Part shown: positions 16,792-25,490 of the stretch, one piece after another
Numbering within the stretch: position 1 is the stretch's first letter
Layout of the letters: the number at the start of each line of letters is the position of its first letter
Origin: SSF14 sp046331245
GTDB lineage: Bacteria > Actinomycetota > Acidimicrobiia > Acidimicrobiales > Microtrichaceae
Direction: 5' to 3'
NCBI GenBank assembly: GCA_046331245.1
Contig: JAXLRH010000005.1
Location: 246,950-310,949 of the forward strand
Length of the DNA: 64,000 nt
The notes under the pieces: model-generated
Databases searched by the model: none
What the model was told of the DNA's origin: nothing
The model's input: the letters and a program-made list of their open reading frames with translations, nothing else
Position numbers and translations under genes: made by a program

Positions 16792-19329
16792 TCAGCGGCC
16801 GGCCTCGGCCGGCGGAACGTGCGAGGCCCGCCGTGCGACGCCGAGCGACACGCCAGCGGCGAGCACCACCGAGCACGCGGCGATCACCAGCAGTCCGCGC
16901 ACCGGGACGACCACGTTCGCCACGAGGTCCTGCGGCGCGAGCGCGCCGCCGACGCATCCGGCGACGACGCCGATCGTGAGCCCGACCAGCACGGCGATGA
17001 GACCGATCATCACCGCCTCGACCGTCACCATGGCCCGCACCTGCGCTCGACCGGCGCCGATGGCGCGCAGCATCACGAGCTCCTTGCGCCGTTCGAGCGT
17101 CGACAGGCCGAGCGCGGCGACGAGGCCGAGGTAGCCGATGCCGATCATGCCCACGAGCACGACGCCGATGACCCGCAGCACGGTGTCGGCCACCGACGCG
17201 TTGAGGTCGCCGAACTCGGTCGGCGAGTGCACCCGCACCTTGGGGAACCGCGCCGCCACCTCCGACACGCGCCGCACCGGAATGCGGCCGTCGAATCGCA
17301 GCATCCCCAGCTCCCAGGTGCCGAGGGCGGAGCGGTCCACCCCGGTGACGTCGACCACGGCGCCACCGGCGACGGCCGTGTTCGCGTAGGTGGCCGTCAC
17401 CCGCAGCGTCGTTTCCGCACCCGAGATCGCCCGCAGCCGCACGCTGTCGCCCACGCCGACGCCGAGGTCGGACGCGACGCCGTCCGCCAGCACGACCGAG
17501 CGGGCCGTCGTGCCGAGGTCGCCGGACGCTGTGCCGAGGTCGCCCGACGACAGGCCGAGGTCCACCATCCGGTCGAGCGCGGCGAGGTTCGAGGCCATCG
17601 GCGTCGTCGTCGCGCCGTCGCGCCCCACCAGCACCCCGTCGACGGCGATGAGATCGGCGCCGTCGAACCCACGCCGACGGAAGGACAGCATTCGGAGGAG
17701 CTGTGCCTCCAGGGCACCCGGGGACACCCGCTCCACGCCGCGACGTTCGAGGTAGAGGTCGGCCCGGCCCGCCGTGTCGAACTGGGACCGGACGGTGACG
17801 CGGACGGAGGCGCCGACGGTGGCGACAAGACCCACGAGCGCCAACCCCACCATGAGGGTCGACGCCGCGCCGGCGGTGCGCGACGGCTGGCGTCGCGTGT
17901 TGCCGATCCCGATGCGGGTCGCCGGCCCGGTGACCGCCCCGGTCGCGGCTCCCATGACGGCCATCAGCGGACGCACGACCCACCGAGACAACCCGGCGAC
18001 GCCGATGAACAGGGCGACGACGCCGAGCCGGCTCCAGCCGCCATCGCCCGCGCCGGCGGCGGCGACGGCGCCGCCCACCACGACCAGCATCAACGGTACG
18101 GCGGGACGCGGCGGCCGGTCGGCGCCGCCCCGGGTGTCGGACAGCGCGGCGAGCGGCGGGATCCGCCCCGCCCGCACGGCCGGCACGAGGCCGCCCAGCA
18201 GGGTGACCCCGAGTCCCACCAGGATCGCCACGACCGCCATCGAGGGCGTCACCGCGAAGCCCACCGGCACGGTGCTGTCGCGCACCAAGCGAGCGGCCAC
18301 GTAGGCGAGCACGATGCCCAGGCCGAAGCCGGCGACGGCGCCGACGAGACCGACGGCGGTCGATTCCGCGAGCACCTTCCGCACCACCTGAGCCCGCGAG
18401 GCGCCGACCACCCGGAGCAGCCCGAACTCGCGGGTCCGCTGGGCGACGACGACGCTCAGCGTGTTGGCCACGACCAGCGACGAGATCAGCACGGTCAACG
18501 CGGCGAACGCGGTGACGCCGCTCGTCACGCCGTCGTCGATGCGCGCCACCGTGTGCTGGGTCACCGCGGCTCGGCTGAGCGACGACGACACGACCACGTC
18601 GGGCGGCAGCGCGTCCCGGAGCCGGTCCTCCAACACCCCGGGGTCGGTGCCCGGCGTCGGCAGCGCGGTGATGCGGTCCACCTTCCCGACGGCGTCGAGC
18701 AGGATCGGCGCCACACCGGGGTCGAGGATGGCGTGGGCCGACGCGAGCGCGACGACGCCGCCACCGCTCCCGGCCGGGGGTGGGTCCGGCGCCGTGGCCG
18801 AGCGCGCCACGCCGACGACCCGCATCGTCCGCACGCCGGTGGGCAGGTCGACGCGCGCCTCCGCGCCCAGCGCCGTCTGCCCGACGAGCAGGCCGGCGGC
18901 GTCGGTCACGACCTCGTTCGGTCCGCGCGGCGACCGGCCCTCCACCACCGTCCACCGCTCGTCGGACCAGGTCGAGGAGAGCACGACGCCGCGCAGGATC
19001 ACCGGGCGCTCGGCCTGGGCGCCGGCCGGGAGCCGGAACGCGATCGGCTGGTCGTAGGAGCCCTCGGCGATCGCCACCCCGGCGACGGCACGGACCCTGG
19101 CGAGGAGCCGGTCGTCCAGCGCGGTCGGCGACGTCACGGCATCGCTGCGGGCCGTGATCACGACGGCGCCCGCCGGCAGCGTGTCGAGCGCGTCCACGCC
19201 GTTCGTCGCGGGGTCGAGCAGTCGCTCGAGCTGCGTCGAGAAGCCGAAGGCGCCGACGGTGAACCCGACGGCCACCGTGACGGCGACCGCCAGCCAGGCG
19301 AGCCGCCCCGTCACCAGCCGCCCCGTCAC
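16792..19329 (-). CDS. FtsX/MacB-like ABC transporter permease with two FtsX domains
   Basis: 845 residues. An N-terminal helix is followed by an extracytoplasmic domain of about 220 residues, an FtsX domain near 265-390 (TVLISSLVVANTLSVVVAQR, EFGLLRVVGASRAQVVRKVL), further helices and a second extracytoplasmic part, then a second FtsX domain near 720-835 (STLERRKELVMLRAIGAGRA). This is the layout of large permeases that work with a separate LolD/MacB-like ATPase in lipoprotein, lipid or peptide release; no ATPase is encoded nearby. The GTG at 19329 is preferred over 19338 because TAGGGT lies seven bases before it. A local duplication gives SSGDLGTASGDLGT. Confidence 0.85.
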   Translation of the reverse strand: MTGRLVTGRLAWLAVAVTVAVGFTVGAFGFSTQLERLLDPATNGVDALDTLPAGAVVITARSDAVTSPTALDDRLLARVRAVAGVAIAEGSYDQPIAFRLPAGAQAERPVILRGVVLSSTWSDERWTVVEGRSPRGPNEVVTDAAGLLVGQTALGAEARVDLPTGVRTMRVVGVARSATAPDPPPAGSGGGVVALASAHAILDPGVAPILLDAVGKVDRITALPTPGTDPGVLEDRLRDALPPDVVVSSSLSRAAVTQHTVARIDDGVTSGVTAFAALTVLISSLVVANTLSVVVAQRTREFGLLRVVGASRAQVVRKVLAESTAVGLVGAVAGFGLGIVLAYVAARLVRDSTVPVGFAVTPSMAVVAILVGLGVTLLGGLVPAVRAGRIPPLAALSDTRGGADRPPRPAVPLMLVVVGGAVAAAGAGDGGWSRLGVVALFIGVAGLSRWVVRPLMAVMGAATGAVTGPATRIGIGNTRRQPSRTAGAASTLMVGLALVGLVATVGASVRVTVRSQFDTAGRADLYLERRGVERVSPGALEAQLLRMLSFRRRGFDGADLIAVDGVLVGRDGATTTPMASNLAALDRMVDLGLSSGDLGTASGDLGTTARSVVLADGVASDLGVGVGDSVRLRAISGAETTLRVTATYANTAVAGGAVVDVTGVDRSALGTWELGMLRFDGRIPVRRVSEVAARFPKVRVHSPTEFGDLNASVADTVLRVIGVVLVGMIGIGYLGLVAALGLSTLERRKELVMLRAIGAGRAQVRAMVTVEAVMIGLIAVLVGLTIGVVAGCVGGALAPQDLVANVVVPVRGLLVIAACSVVLAAGVSLGVARRASHVPPAEAGR

Positions 19330-19336
19330 GCGTCGC

Positions 19337-19367
19337 ACCCTACCTCCGGCCTCATCTGACCTACCCT
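19337..19367. promoter_or_regulatory. Divergent -10-like elements for the permease and the dehydrogenase-like gene
   Basis: Minus-strand TAGGGT (19337-19342) is seven bases from the permease GTG at 19329. Plus-strand TACCCT (19362-19367) is six bases from the ATG at 19374. Both fit leaderless initiation inside a 44-bp divergent gap. Confidence 0.5.
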
Positions 19368-19373
19368 GCAGGG

Positions 19374-20432
19374 ATGCATCGACTGGCCGTGTGGGGAACG
19401 GGCAACATGGGCACCGCGGCGATCCGCTCGGCGGCCGCCTTCCCCGGGCTCCGGCTCACCGGCGTGATCACGTCGTCGCCCGAGAAGGACGGCACCGAGG
19501 TGAGCCCTGGCGTCCTCGCCACCACCGACGTCGACGCCGCGCTCGCCGCGTGCGACGCCGTCGCCTACATGGCGTCCGGCGACACGCGGCCCGACGAGGC
19601 CGCAGCCGATATCGAGCGCTGTCTCCGCGCCGGCCGTCACGTCGTGACCCCCTCGCTGTACTCGCTGTACGACCCGGCCTCCGCTCCCCCGGCCCTCGCC
19701 GATCGCCTCGCGGAGGCCTGCCGGGCCGGCGGGGCCTCGCTGCTGGTCTCCGGCGTCGATCCCGGGTGGGCCAACGACGCCATGGCCGTGCTCGCCGCCG
19801 GCCTGTGCACGAGGATCGAGACGATCCGGTGCCAGGAGATCTTCGACTACTCGACCTACGACCAGCCCCACGCGGTCCGCGTGCTGTGCGGGTTCGGGCA
19901 GCCGATGGAGGACGTGCCGATGATGCTGCTGCCCTCGGTTCCCACGATGGTGTGGGGCGGCAACATCCGGCTCATCGGTCGTGGGCTCGGCCTCGACATC
20001 GACGAGATCACCGAGCGGGTGGCACGTCTCCCGCTCGACGAGGCGGTCGACAACGACATGGGCCGGTTCGAGGCCGGCACGCAGGGGGCCTTCCGCCTCG
20101 AGATCATCGGATCCGTCGGTGGCCGTGAGCGGATCGTGATCGACCACATCACCCGCATCGACCCGCGCTGCGCCCCGCACTGGCCCCAGCCCGACCAGGG
20201 CGTGGGCGACCACCGCATCGTCGTCGACGGCGACCCCCAGCTCACGATCGTCGTCCGGGCCGACGTCCCCGGGGGCACCCGCGCCGACGGCGGCAACGCG
20301 ACGGCGGCCAATCGCCTGCTCGGCGCCGTCGCGTGGCTGGCCGACGCCGAGCCCGGCATCCACGACGGCCTCGACGTTCCCCTCAACGCGATCACCGACC
20401 CCGCGATCGCACACGAAAGGTGGGCCACCTGA
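19374..20432 (+). CDS. Dihydrodipicolinate-reductase-like NAD(P)-binding protein
   Basis: 352 residues. N-terminal Rossmann fold MHRLAVWGTGNMGTAAIRSA, a conserved SGVDPGWANDAM segment and a C-terminal half related to 2,4-diaminopentanoate dehydrogenase and other DapB-like proteins. These act on amino or keto substrates outside the lysine pathway, so it should not be called dapB. A TACCCT element six bases before the ATG indicates a leaderless start. The stop shares one base with the ATG of the next gene (TGATG), so the two are co-translated. Confidence 0.82.
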   Translation: MHRLAVWGTGNMGTAAIRSAAAFPGLRLTGVITSSPEKDGTEVSPGVLATTDVDAALAACDAVAYMASGDTRPDEAAADIERCLRAGRHVVTPSLYSLYDPASAPPALADRLAEACRAGGASLLVSGVDPGWANDAMAVLAAGLCTRIETIRCQEIFDYSTYDQPHAVRVLCGFGQPMEDVPMMLLPSVPTMVWGGNIRLIGRGLGLDIDEITERVARLPLDEAVDNDMGRFEAGTQGAFRLEIIGSVGGRERIVIDHITRIDPRCAPHWPQPDQGVGDHRIVVDGDPQLTIVVRADVPGGTRADGGNATAANRLLGAVAWLADAEPGIHDGLDVPLNAITDPAIAHERWAT

Positions 20433-20929
20433 TGTTCCTCGAGATCCCCGACGGCGCTCATCCGATCATGCACGTGTGGGGCGATCTGGTGCCCGGCATC
20501 GGCCCCGCCGCGTCGAGGTTCTCCCAGGCGGTCTACGAGCGGAGCACGCTCGAGCTCGACGCGTTCGAGGCGGCGCGGCTGCGCATGGCGCAGATCAACG
20601 GCTGCCTGTTCTGCAAGGACTGGCGCACCGAGCGCGACGGCATCACGGTCGACGACGACTTCCCGCAGCGGGTGGAGCACTGGGCCGACGAGCCGGGCGA
20701 GGCCCTCTCGCCGCGCGCCCGCCTCGCCGCCGAGTTCTCGGAGCGCTTCGCCCTCGACCACCACGGCATCGACGACGCGTTCTGGGAGCGGCTCCGCGCC
20801 GAGTTCACCGATGCCGAGCTGGTCGAGCTCACGATGTGCCTCGGCTCGTGGCTGGCCTTCGGACGACTCAACCACATCTTCGGCCTCGACGCCGCCTGCC
20901 AGCTCCCCGGTCACTCTTCGGCGAGGTAG
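20432..20929 (+). CDS. Carboxymuconolactone decarboxylase / AhpD-like protein
   Basis: 165 residues, helical AhpD-like fold. INGCLFCKDWRTE holds a Cys-x-x-Cys pair and is followed by LAAEFSERFALDHHGIDD and ELVELTMCLGSWLAFGRLNHIF, usual for this family. The CxxC suggests a thiol redox role (alkylhydroperoxidase-like) rather than a true decarboxylase. Coupled to the dehydrogenase-like gene by TGATG, with GAAAGGTGG as ribosome site. Overlaps the convergent SEC-C gene by 19 bp. Confidence 0.87.
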   Translation: MFLEIPDGAHPIMHVWGDLVPGIGPAASRFSQAVYERSTLELDAFEAARLRMAQINGCLFCKDWRTERDGITVDDDFPQRVEHWADEPGEALSPRARLAAEFSERFALDHHGIDDAFWERLRAEFTDAELVELTMCLGSWLAFGRLNHIFGLDAACQLPGHSSAR

Positions 20930-21276
20930 ACCCACCGGCCGTCGAGCCGGACGAACTCGCTGCGCTCGGCCAACCGGCCCCGCTCGTTGAACGTCGCGAC
21001 GAACTCCACCGTGCCCGTGTCGTCGTCGGGCCCACCGCCGGAGGTCTCCACGATCGTGAGGCCGGTCCACACGAGACGCGGGTCGAGGGTGAGGTCCGAC
21101 GGGCAGGTGTCGGGGTGCCACGAGTACCGCAGGTACGACTCGAGCCGCTTCGCGTAGGCGGTGTACCGCGACCGCATGAGCTCCTCGGCCGTCTCCGGCA
21201 CGGCCGTGCGCAGGTGGAACGAGCGACAGCACGCCGAGTAGGCGCGGCCCGAGCCGCAGGGGCAGTCCGCCCTCAT
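20911..21276 (-). CDS. SEC-C motif protein, YchJ/UPF0225-like
   Basis: 121 residues. N-terminal SEC-C zinc motif CPCGSGRAYSACC, then an NTF2-like domain typical of YchJ proteins (ELMRSRYTAYAKRLESYLRYSWHPDTCP...LVWTGLTIVE...FVATF). Cytoplasmic, function unknown. The ATG overlaps the stop of the dihaem protein by four bases and it is the last gene of the leftward operon that begins with the polysaccharide deacetylase. Confidence 0.9.
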   Translation of the reverse strand: MRADCPCGSGRAYSACCRSFHLRTAVPETAEELMRSRYTAYAKRLESYLRYSWHPDTCPSDLTLDPRLVWTGLTIVETSGGGPDDDTGTVEFVATFNERGRLAERSEFVRLDGRWVYLAEE

Positions 21277-23108
21277 CGCGACTCGAGGTAGGCGACGAGC
21301 GCGGCGCGCTGCTCGTCGGTGAGGGTGGACGTGACACCGTGCCGGTCGCCGGGGTTGTCGGTGAGGACGTCCTCGATCGTGAGGGCGCGACCGTCGTGGA
21401 GGTAGGGCGAGCGGCCGGCGAGGCCGACGAGGCGCGGGGTCCGCACCCGGGCCATCACGCCGTCGGGGTCGGTGGAGCGGCTCGTGACGTCGTGGAGCTT
21501 CCCGTCGCTCCCGGACGCTCCCGTGTGGCAGGTGGCGCACCCGGCGGCGCCCTCGAAGAGCACTCGCCCGGCCTCGACCTCGGCGGGTGCCGAGGCGGCG
21601 GCCTCGGCGGCCGGCGGCGCCGACAGCTCGCTCAGCCACTGAGCGATCGCGCTGCGGTCGACCATCAGCGCGTCGCCGCCCAGGAGCTGGTGGATGGTCT
21701 CGGTGGTGAGCGTGTCGAGACTGGTGAAGCCGGCGTCCCAGTGCAGCACCCCGCCGGTGTCGCGCTCGGGCACGAGGGCCCACAGCGGCATGCTCCGTCG
21801 GTACTTCCGGGCGATGTCCTTGGTCGAGATGCGCCAGCTGAGCCCGTCGTCGCCACCGTCGGTGTGGCACGACGCACACGACACCACGCGGTTGGGGGTG
21901 AGGTGGACGTCGGTGGCGTCGTGGAAGGAGCGCCGGCCCTGCTCGGCATCGGGGCTCAACGTGAGGGTGCCGAGCTCGCGGGCCACGGGTTCGGGACGAT
22001 TGCTCATCCGGAGACGCACGACGGAGTGGTCGAACGCGCTGTCGACCCACGCGGTGTCGCCGTCGGCCGACAGCACGATGCCCCGCGCCCCCACGCCCAC
22101 GTCGAACGAGGCGAGGACGACGGCGCGCCGCACGCCGTCCACCAACCGGGCGGGCGCCGCGCAGTCGAGCACCAGGACGTTGCCCGTGTACTCGCCGACC
22201 ACCCACAGGCGCCGACGGGCGGCGTCCACGGCGAGCGCCGACGGCCCGGCCAGGGCGTGGGACGCGTCGGCCACGTCGCTGTACTGGTGCGGACACCACC
22301 CGCTCACCGCCGGCTCGACACGGGCGTTGCCCTTGATCACCGCCGCGTAGCTCCCGGTGTCGGCCGGGTCGGTGGGGTCGGCGGCCCGCTCGCTGTCGAC
22401 CACCTGGTACGCGGCCACCGCTCCCGCCGGCGACGGCACGATCGTGCGCAGCTGCGACGAGCGGCGGCCGCGGAGCACCCACACGTCACCACGCCGTCCG
22501 CGCACCGCCAGCTCGCCCGGGCCGGATCCGTCCGCGACCCCGGCGTCCGCCACCGCGCCGAGCGGCCACCGGCGCAGCTCCCCCATGGCACCCGCGGCCA
22601 CGAGGTCGCGCCCGTCCACGGTGACGGCGGTCGTGCGGTTCGGCGCGCTCAGCCAGCCGATCGCCGAGTCCCGGTCGAGGTCGACGATCGCCACTCGGGC
22701 GTCGACCGGGCATGCCGCAGCACCGAACGTCCGCCCGCCCGACGTCCAGGTCGCCAGGCCCGACGTCGCGGCGCACGGGACGGCGATCGGGCTCGGCGAC
22801 GAGCCGCCCGACAGCACGGCCAGCGACGGTCGGTCGGCGAACGAGGCGAGCACCCGGCGACCGACCGCCAGCAGACGAGCCGGCGTTCCGTCGGTCTCGG
22901 TCCGCGAGGTCGTCCGCATGGTGGACGCGTCGACCACGTCGACCGAGCGGTCGTCGGGCGACGCGACCCACAGCGCCGAGCCGACGCGCACGATGGTGCC
23001 GTCGCTCGGGGCGAGCGCTGTGGCCGTCGGGGTGGACCGCTCGGTGGCGCACGACGCGAGCAGGAGCAGCGACGCGAACGCGCACCGGGCGGCGCGCCGG
23101 CGACCCAC
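21273..23108 (-). CDS. Exported dihaem c-type protein with beta-propeller (MauG/peroxidase-like)
   Basis: 611 residues. A lipoprotein signal (LLLLASC near residue 20) precedes a region of repeated strands about 45-350 that reads like a WD40/YVTN propeller (for example DRSVDVVDASTM, GPSALAVDAARRRLWVVGEY, ARGIVLSADGDTAWV). The C-terminal third has two haem c motifs, CASCH and CATCH, and the peroxidase-like TPRLVGLAGRSPYLHDGRA. It fits dihaem proteins of the MauG/bacterial cytochrome c peroxidase group that oxidise a partner outside the cell. GTG start two bases after the stop of the preceding lipoprotein gene; same operon. Partner unknown. Confidence 0.83.
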   Translation of the reverse strand: MGRRRAARCAFASLLLLASCATERSTPTATALAPSDGTIVRVGSALWVASPDDRSVDVVDASTMRTTSRTETDGTPARLLAVGRRVLASFADRPSLAVLSGGSSPSPIAVPCAATSGLATWTSGGRTFGAAACPVDARVAIVDLDRDSAIGWLSAPNRTTAVTVDGRDLVAAGAMGELRRWPLGAVADAGVADGSGPGELAVRGRRGDVWVLRGRRSSQLRTIVPSPAGAVAAYQVVDSERAADPTDPADTGSYAAVIKGNARVEPAVSGWCPHQYSDVADASHALAGPSALAVDAARRRLWVVGEYTGNVLVLDCAAPARLVDGVRRAVVLASFDVGVGARGIVLSADGDTAWVDSAFDHSVVRLRMSNRPEPVARELGTLTLSPDAEQGRRSFHDATDVHLTPNRVVSCASCHTDGGDDGLSWRISTKDIARKYRRSMPLWALVPERDTGGVLHWDAGFTSLDTLTTETIHQLLGGDALMVDRSAIAQWLSELSAPPAAEAAASAPAEVEAGRVLFEGAAGCATCHTGASGSDGKLHDVTSRSTDPDGVMARVRTPRLVGLAGRSPYLHDGRALTIEDVLTDNPGDRHGVTSTLTDEQRAALVAYLESR

Positions 23109-23110
23109 GG

Positions 23111-24718
23111 CTAGCGAACCTGGTCGGCAGGCAACGTCAGCGCGAACTCGGCGGTCACCGGCTGGCGCTCGCACGCCAGCTCGAAGCCACCGATCGGGAT
23201 GAACACGGGGTCGCCGGCATCGGGCTTCGGGGCCGCCGGGTCGGCGTTGCGATCGATGTCCATGAAACCGAGGATCTGGTACGACCCGGCGTCGAGCTGG
23301 GTGTCGATGAGGAACGGCTTCGACGGGCCCTGCGTGCTGTCGACGTCGGGGAAGCTGAAGCGGGCCACCGGCGTGGTGCCCGGCAGCGGACCCGTGATCT
23401 TCACGTCGGCGGAGCGGTACACGCTGCCGTAGATGGGGCCGGTGAGCGGCGCCTTCAGCGGGGTCGACCGCACCGTGGACGACGCGGTGAACGCCACGTC
23501 GAACCGTCCGGCTGCCGCCTTCTTCGTGCCCAGCTTCGCGCACGTCGGATCGGGAGCGTTCCAGTCCTTCGGCACGACGACCTTGCCCTGGTACGGCACG
23601 AAGTCGACGTCGTGGAGCTTCGTCTTGGGCGACTCGATGGAGTAGGCGATCTTGGCCTCGCCCTTCTCCCCCTGGGCGATCACCTCCACCACGCCGCCGC
23701 CGTTCGGGTCGTCGTAGTAGAAGGGCGCCTCCCACGGCGTCGACGATCCGGGCGCGGCGGCCTCCTGCGCGGCCATCGTGTCGAAGCCCCGGAAGACGGT
23801 GTTCATGAACTGCTCGCCGGCGACGAGCGACGCCGGCGCCTTGGCGACCGGCACGCGCTTGCCGTCGAGCGTCACGACCTCGAAGCCGACGTCGACGCGG
23901 CCCTTGTCGAGCAGCGGTGTGACGGTGAGCCGCAGCCACGTGTGCGGCACGAGCTCGAAGTCGCTGAAGTTCTGGGCCTTGCCGGCGGACAGGCCGTAGG
24001 CGCGGTGCACGAAGAAGTCGAACTTGTCGCGGGAGACGTGGAACCACACGAGCCCGTAGATCGATTCGACCGCGGCGTCGTCGGTCGCGGGCTGGTTCAT
24101 GTGCCCGTTGGTGAGGGACGTGACCGGGCTGTTGGCGGCGACCTCGAGCACCGGCGGGACGCCGACGTCGTCGATGACCGACAGGGTGATGGAGCCGCCC
24201 TTCGACGACTTCGTGCGGTACTCGAGCCGCACCGGCTCGGGCCGTGTCGACTGCGTCGCCTCGACCTCGGCGTCCTTCGCCAGCGCGGCACGGGCCGCCT
24301 CGATGAAGACCGCGCCGTTCGCCTTCGACACGGGAGCGACGGCGAGGACCCGCTTCGCCGGCTCGGCGGAGGTGTCCATCTCGAAGGTGAGCACGCGCTC
24401 GGCGGAGGTCGCCGGGTGCGGCTCGGAGCGAAGGCGCAGGCCCACACCGAGATCGATCACGGCGGACCCGTCGGCGTCGGCCGACTTCCCGAACACGCGG
24501 TCGAGCACCGCTTCGGGACGGGCGGGGTCGAGGGGGATGCGGGCGCTCATGCCGACGTACTCGGTGGGTTGCGAGCTCGCGGCCTGGTCGGCGGTGCGGG
24601 AGACGGAGGTTCCCAGCACCTTCGCATCGGTGGCGCGATCGTTCGAGCAGGCGCTCGCCACGAGGAGGGTGGCGACGGCGACGACTGCTGCGGTCGCGGT
24701 GCTGCGGATGAGGGACAT
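23111..24718 (-). CDS. Large exported lipoprotein, unknown function
   Basis: 535 residues. Signal peptide with lipobox SAC near residue 24, then a mostly beta-rich soluble domain without a family I recognise. Repeated polar strands, a GFMDIDRNADPAAPKPDAGD segment that could bind a divalent cation, and a single Cys late in the chain. AGGAG sits about six bases upstream of the ATG. It lies between an exported protein of 252 residues and the dihaem propeller protein with gaps of 13 and 2 bp, so the three probably act together at the cell surface. Confidence 0.8.
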   Translation of the reverse strand: MSLIRSTATAAVVAVATLLVASACSNDRATDAKVLGTSVSRTADQAASSQPTEYVGMSARIPLDPARPEAVLDRVFGKSADADGSAVIDLGVGLRLRSEPHPATSAERVLTFEMDTSAEPAKRVLAVAPVSKANGAVFIEAARAALAKDAEVEATQSTRPEPVRLEYRTKSSKGGSITLSVIDDVGVPPVLEVAANSPVTSLTNGHMNQPATDDAAVESIYGLVWFHVSRDKFDFFVHRAYGLSAGKAQNFSDFELVPHTWLRLTVTPLLDKGRVDVGFEVVTLDGKRVPVAKAPASLVAGEQFMNTVFRGFDTMAAQEAAAPGSSTPWEAPFYYDDPNGGGVVEVIAQGEKGEAKIAYSIESPKTKLHDVDFVPYQGKVVVPKDWNAPDPTCAKLGTKKAAAGRFDVAFTASSTVRSTPLKAPLTGPIYGSVYRSADVKITGPLPGTTPVARFSFPDVDSTQGPSKPFLIDTQLDAGSYQILGFMDIDRNADPAAPKPDAGDPVFIPIGGFELACERQPVTAEFALTLPADQVR

Positions 24719-24731
24719 GTGGTCTCCTGGC

Positions 24732-25490
24732 TTACGGACGCACCGGTGAAGTGCATCCCGTGACGGGATCGGACTTGGTCGTGCCGTCGGCGCACACGAT
24801 GTCGGTGTTGCTCCGGGCGAAGACGCCGCCGGGCGCCTCCCATCCGGGCACCACCCACACGTGCTGCGTCCACACGTTCGTGGGCAGGAACCGGCCACCG
24901 CCTGCGTCGCACATCTGCTTCGTGACGCCGTCGGCGGCGGGGTACAGCGGGTCGAACTCGTCGGCCTTGAGGCACGATCCCTTGACCTCGTGCCAGGTGT
25001 CGAGCGGACCGGCGAAGCCGTCGGGCGCGGTGTCGCCACCGATGACCACGTACATGACGCCGACGAGGCGAGAGGTCGGCTCGGTGCCGTCGTAGAGGTA
25101 CGACTGCGGCTTCTGGAGGTCGAGCGGCTGGCCGGCCGTCTGCGTCCAGTCGTCGCGGCCCATGTGGCTGCCGAGCCCGGGCGTGAACGGGGTGGTGGGC
25201 TCGAACCCGGCGGCCGCGGCGTCGGCTCGGGTCGGGTACCGCATCGCCACCTCGCGCACCGTGGCGAGCTGCTGTGCCAGCTGCTCGCGCTCGGCGCCCT
25301 GGAACTGGATGATCGTGGGGCGATCGGCCTCACCCATGTCCATCGCGGTGGTGCTGGTGGTGGCCTGGGCCGTGGGCGCGGCGGTGGTCGTGGGCGCCGC
25401 GGCGTTGCCGCTCTCGATGCCGACGCCGACGGCGACACCGCCCGACACGCCGAGCAGCACCAACCCCAGGACCCACACCCAGCGGATCAT
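24732..25490 (-). CDS. Exported protein with N-terminal membrane anchor, unknown function
   Basis: 252 residues: one N-terminal hydrophobic segment (WVWVLGLVLLGVSGGVAVGV), a Thr/Ala-rich linker to about residue 50, then a compact domain with GLGSHMGRDDW, LVGVMYVV, GPLDTWHEVKGSC and NVWTQHVWVVPGWEAPGGVF. The conserved-looking His, Trp and three or four Cys suggest a metal- or disulfide-containing extracellular domain. No family name can be given. It overlaps the deacetylase stop by four bases and precedes the large lipoprotein in the same operon. Confidence 0.78.
   Translation of the reverse strand: MIRWVWVLGLVLLGVSGGVAVGVGIESGNAAAPTTTAAPTAQATTSTTAMDMGEADRPTIIQFQGAEREQLAQQLATVREVAMRYPTRADAAAAGFEPTTPFTPGLGSHMGRDDWTQTAGQPLDLQKPQSYLYDGTEPTSRLVGVMYVVIGGDTAPDGFAGPLDTWHEVKGSCLKADEFDPLYPAADGVTKQMCDAGGGRFLPTNVWTQHVWVVPGWEAPGGVFARSNTDIVCADGTTKSDPVTGCTSPVRP

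Noticed and set aside
16819..19359. An 846-codon plus-strand frame opposite the FtsX permease
   Set aside because: Arg/His/Asp-rich with no motif, while the minus strand encodes a clear two-domain permease.
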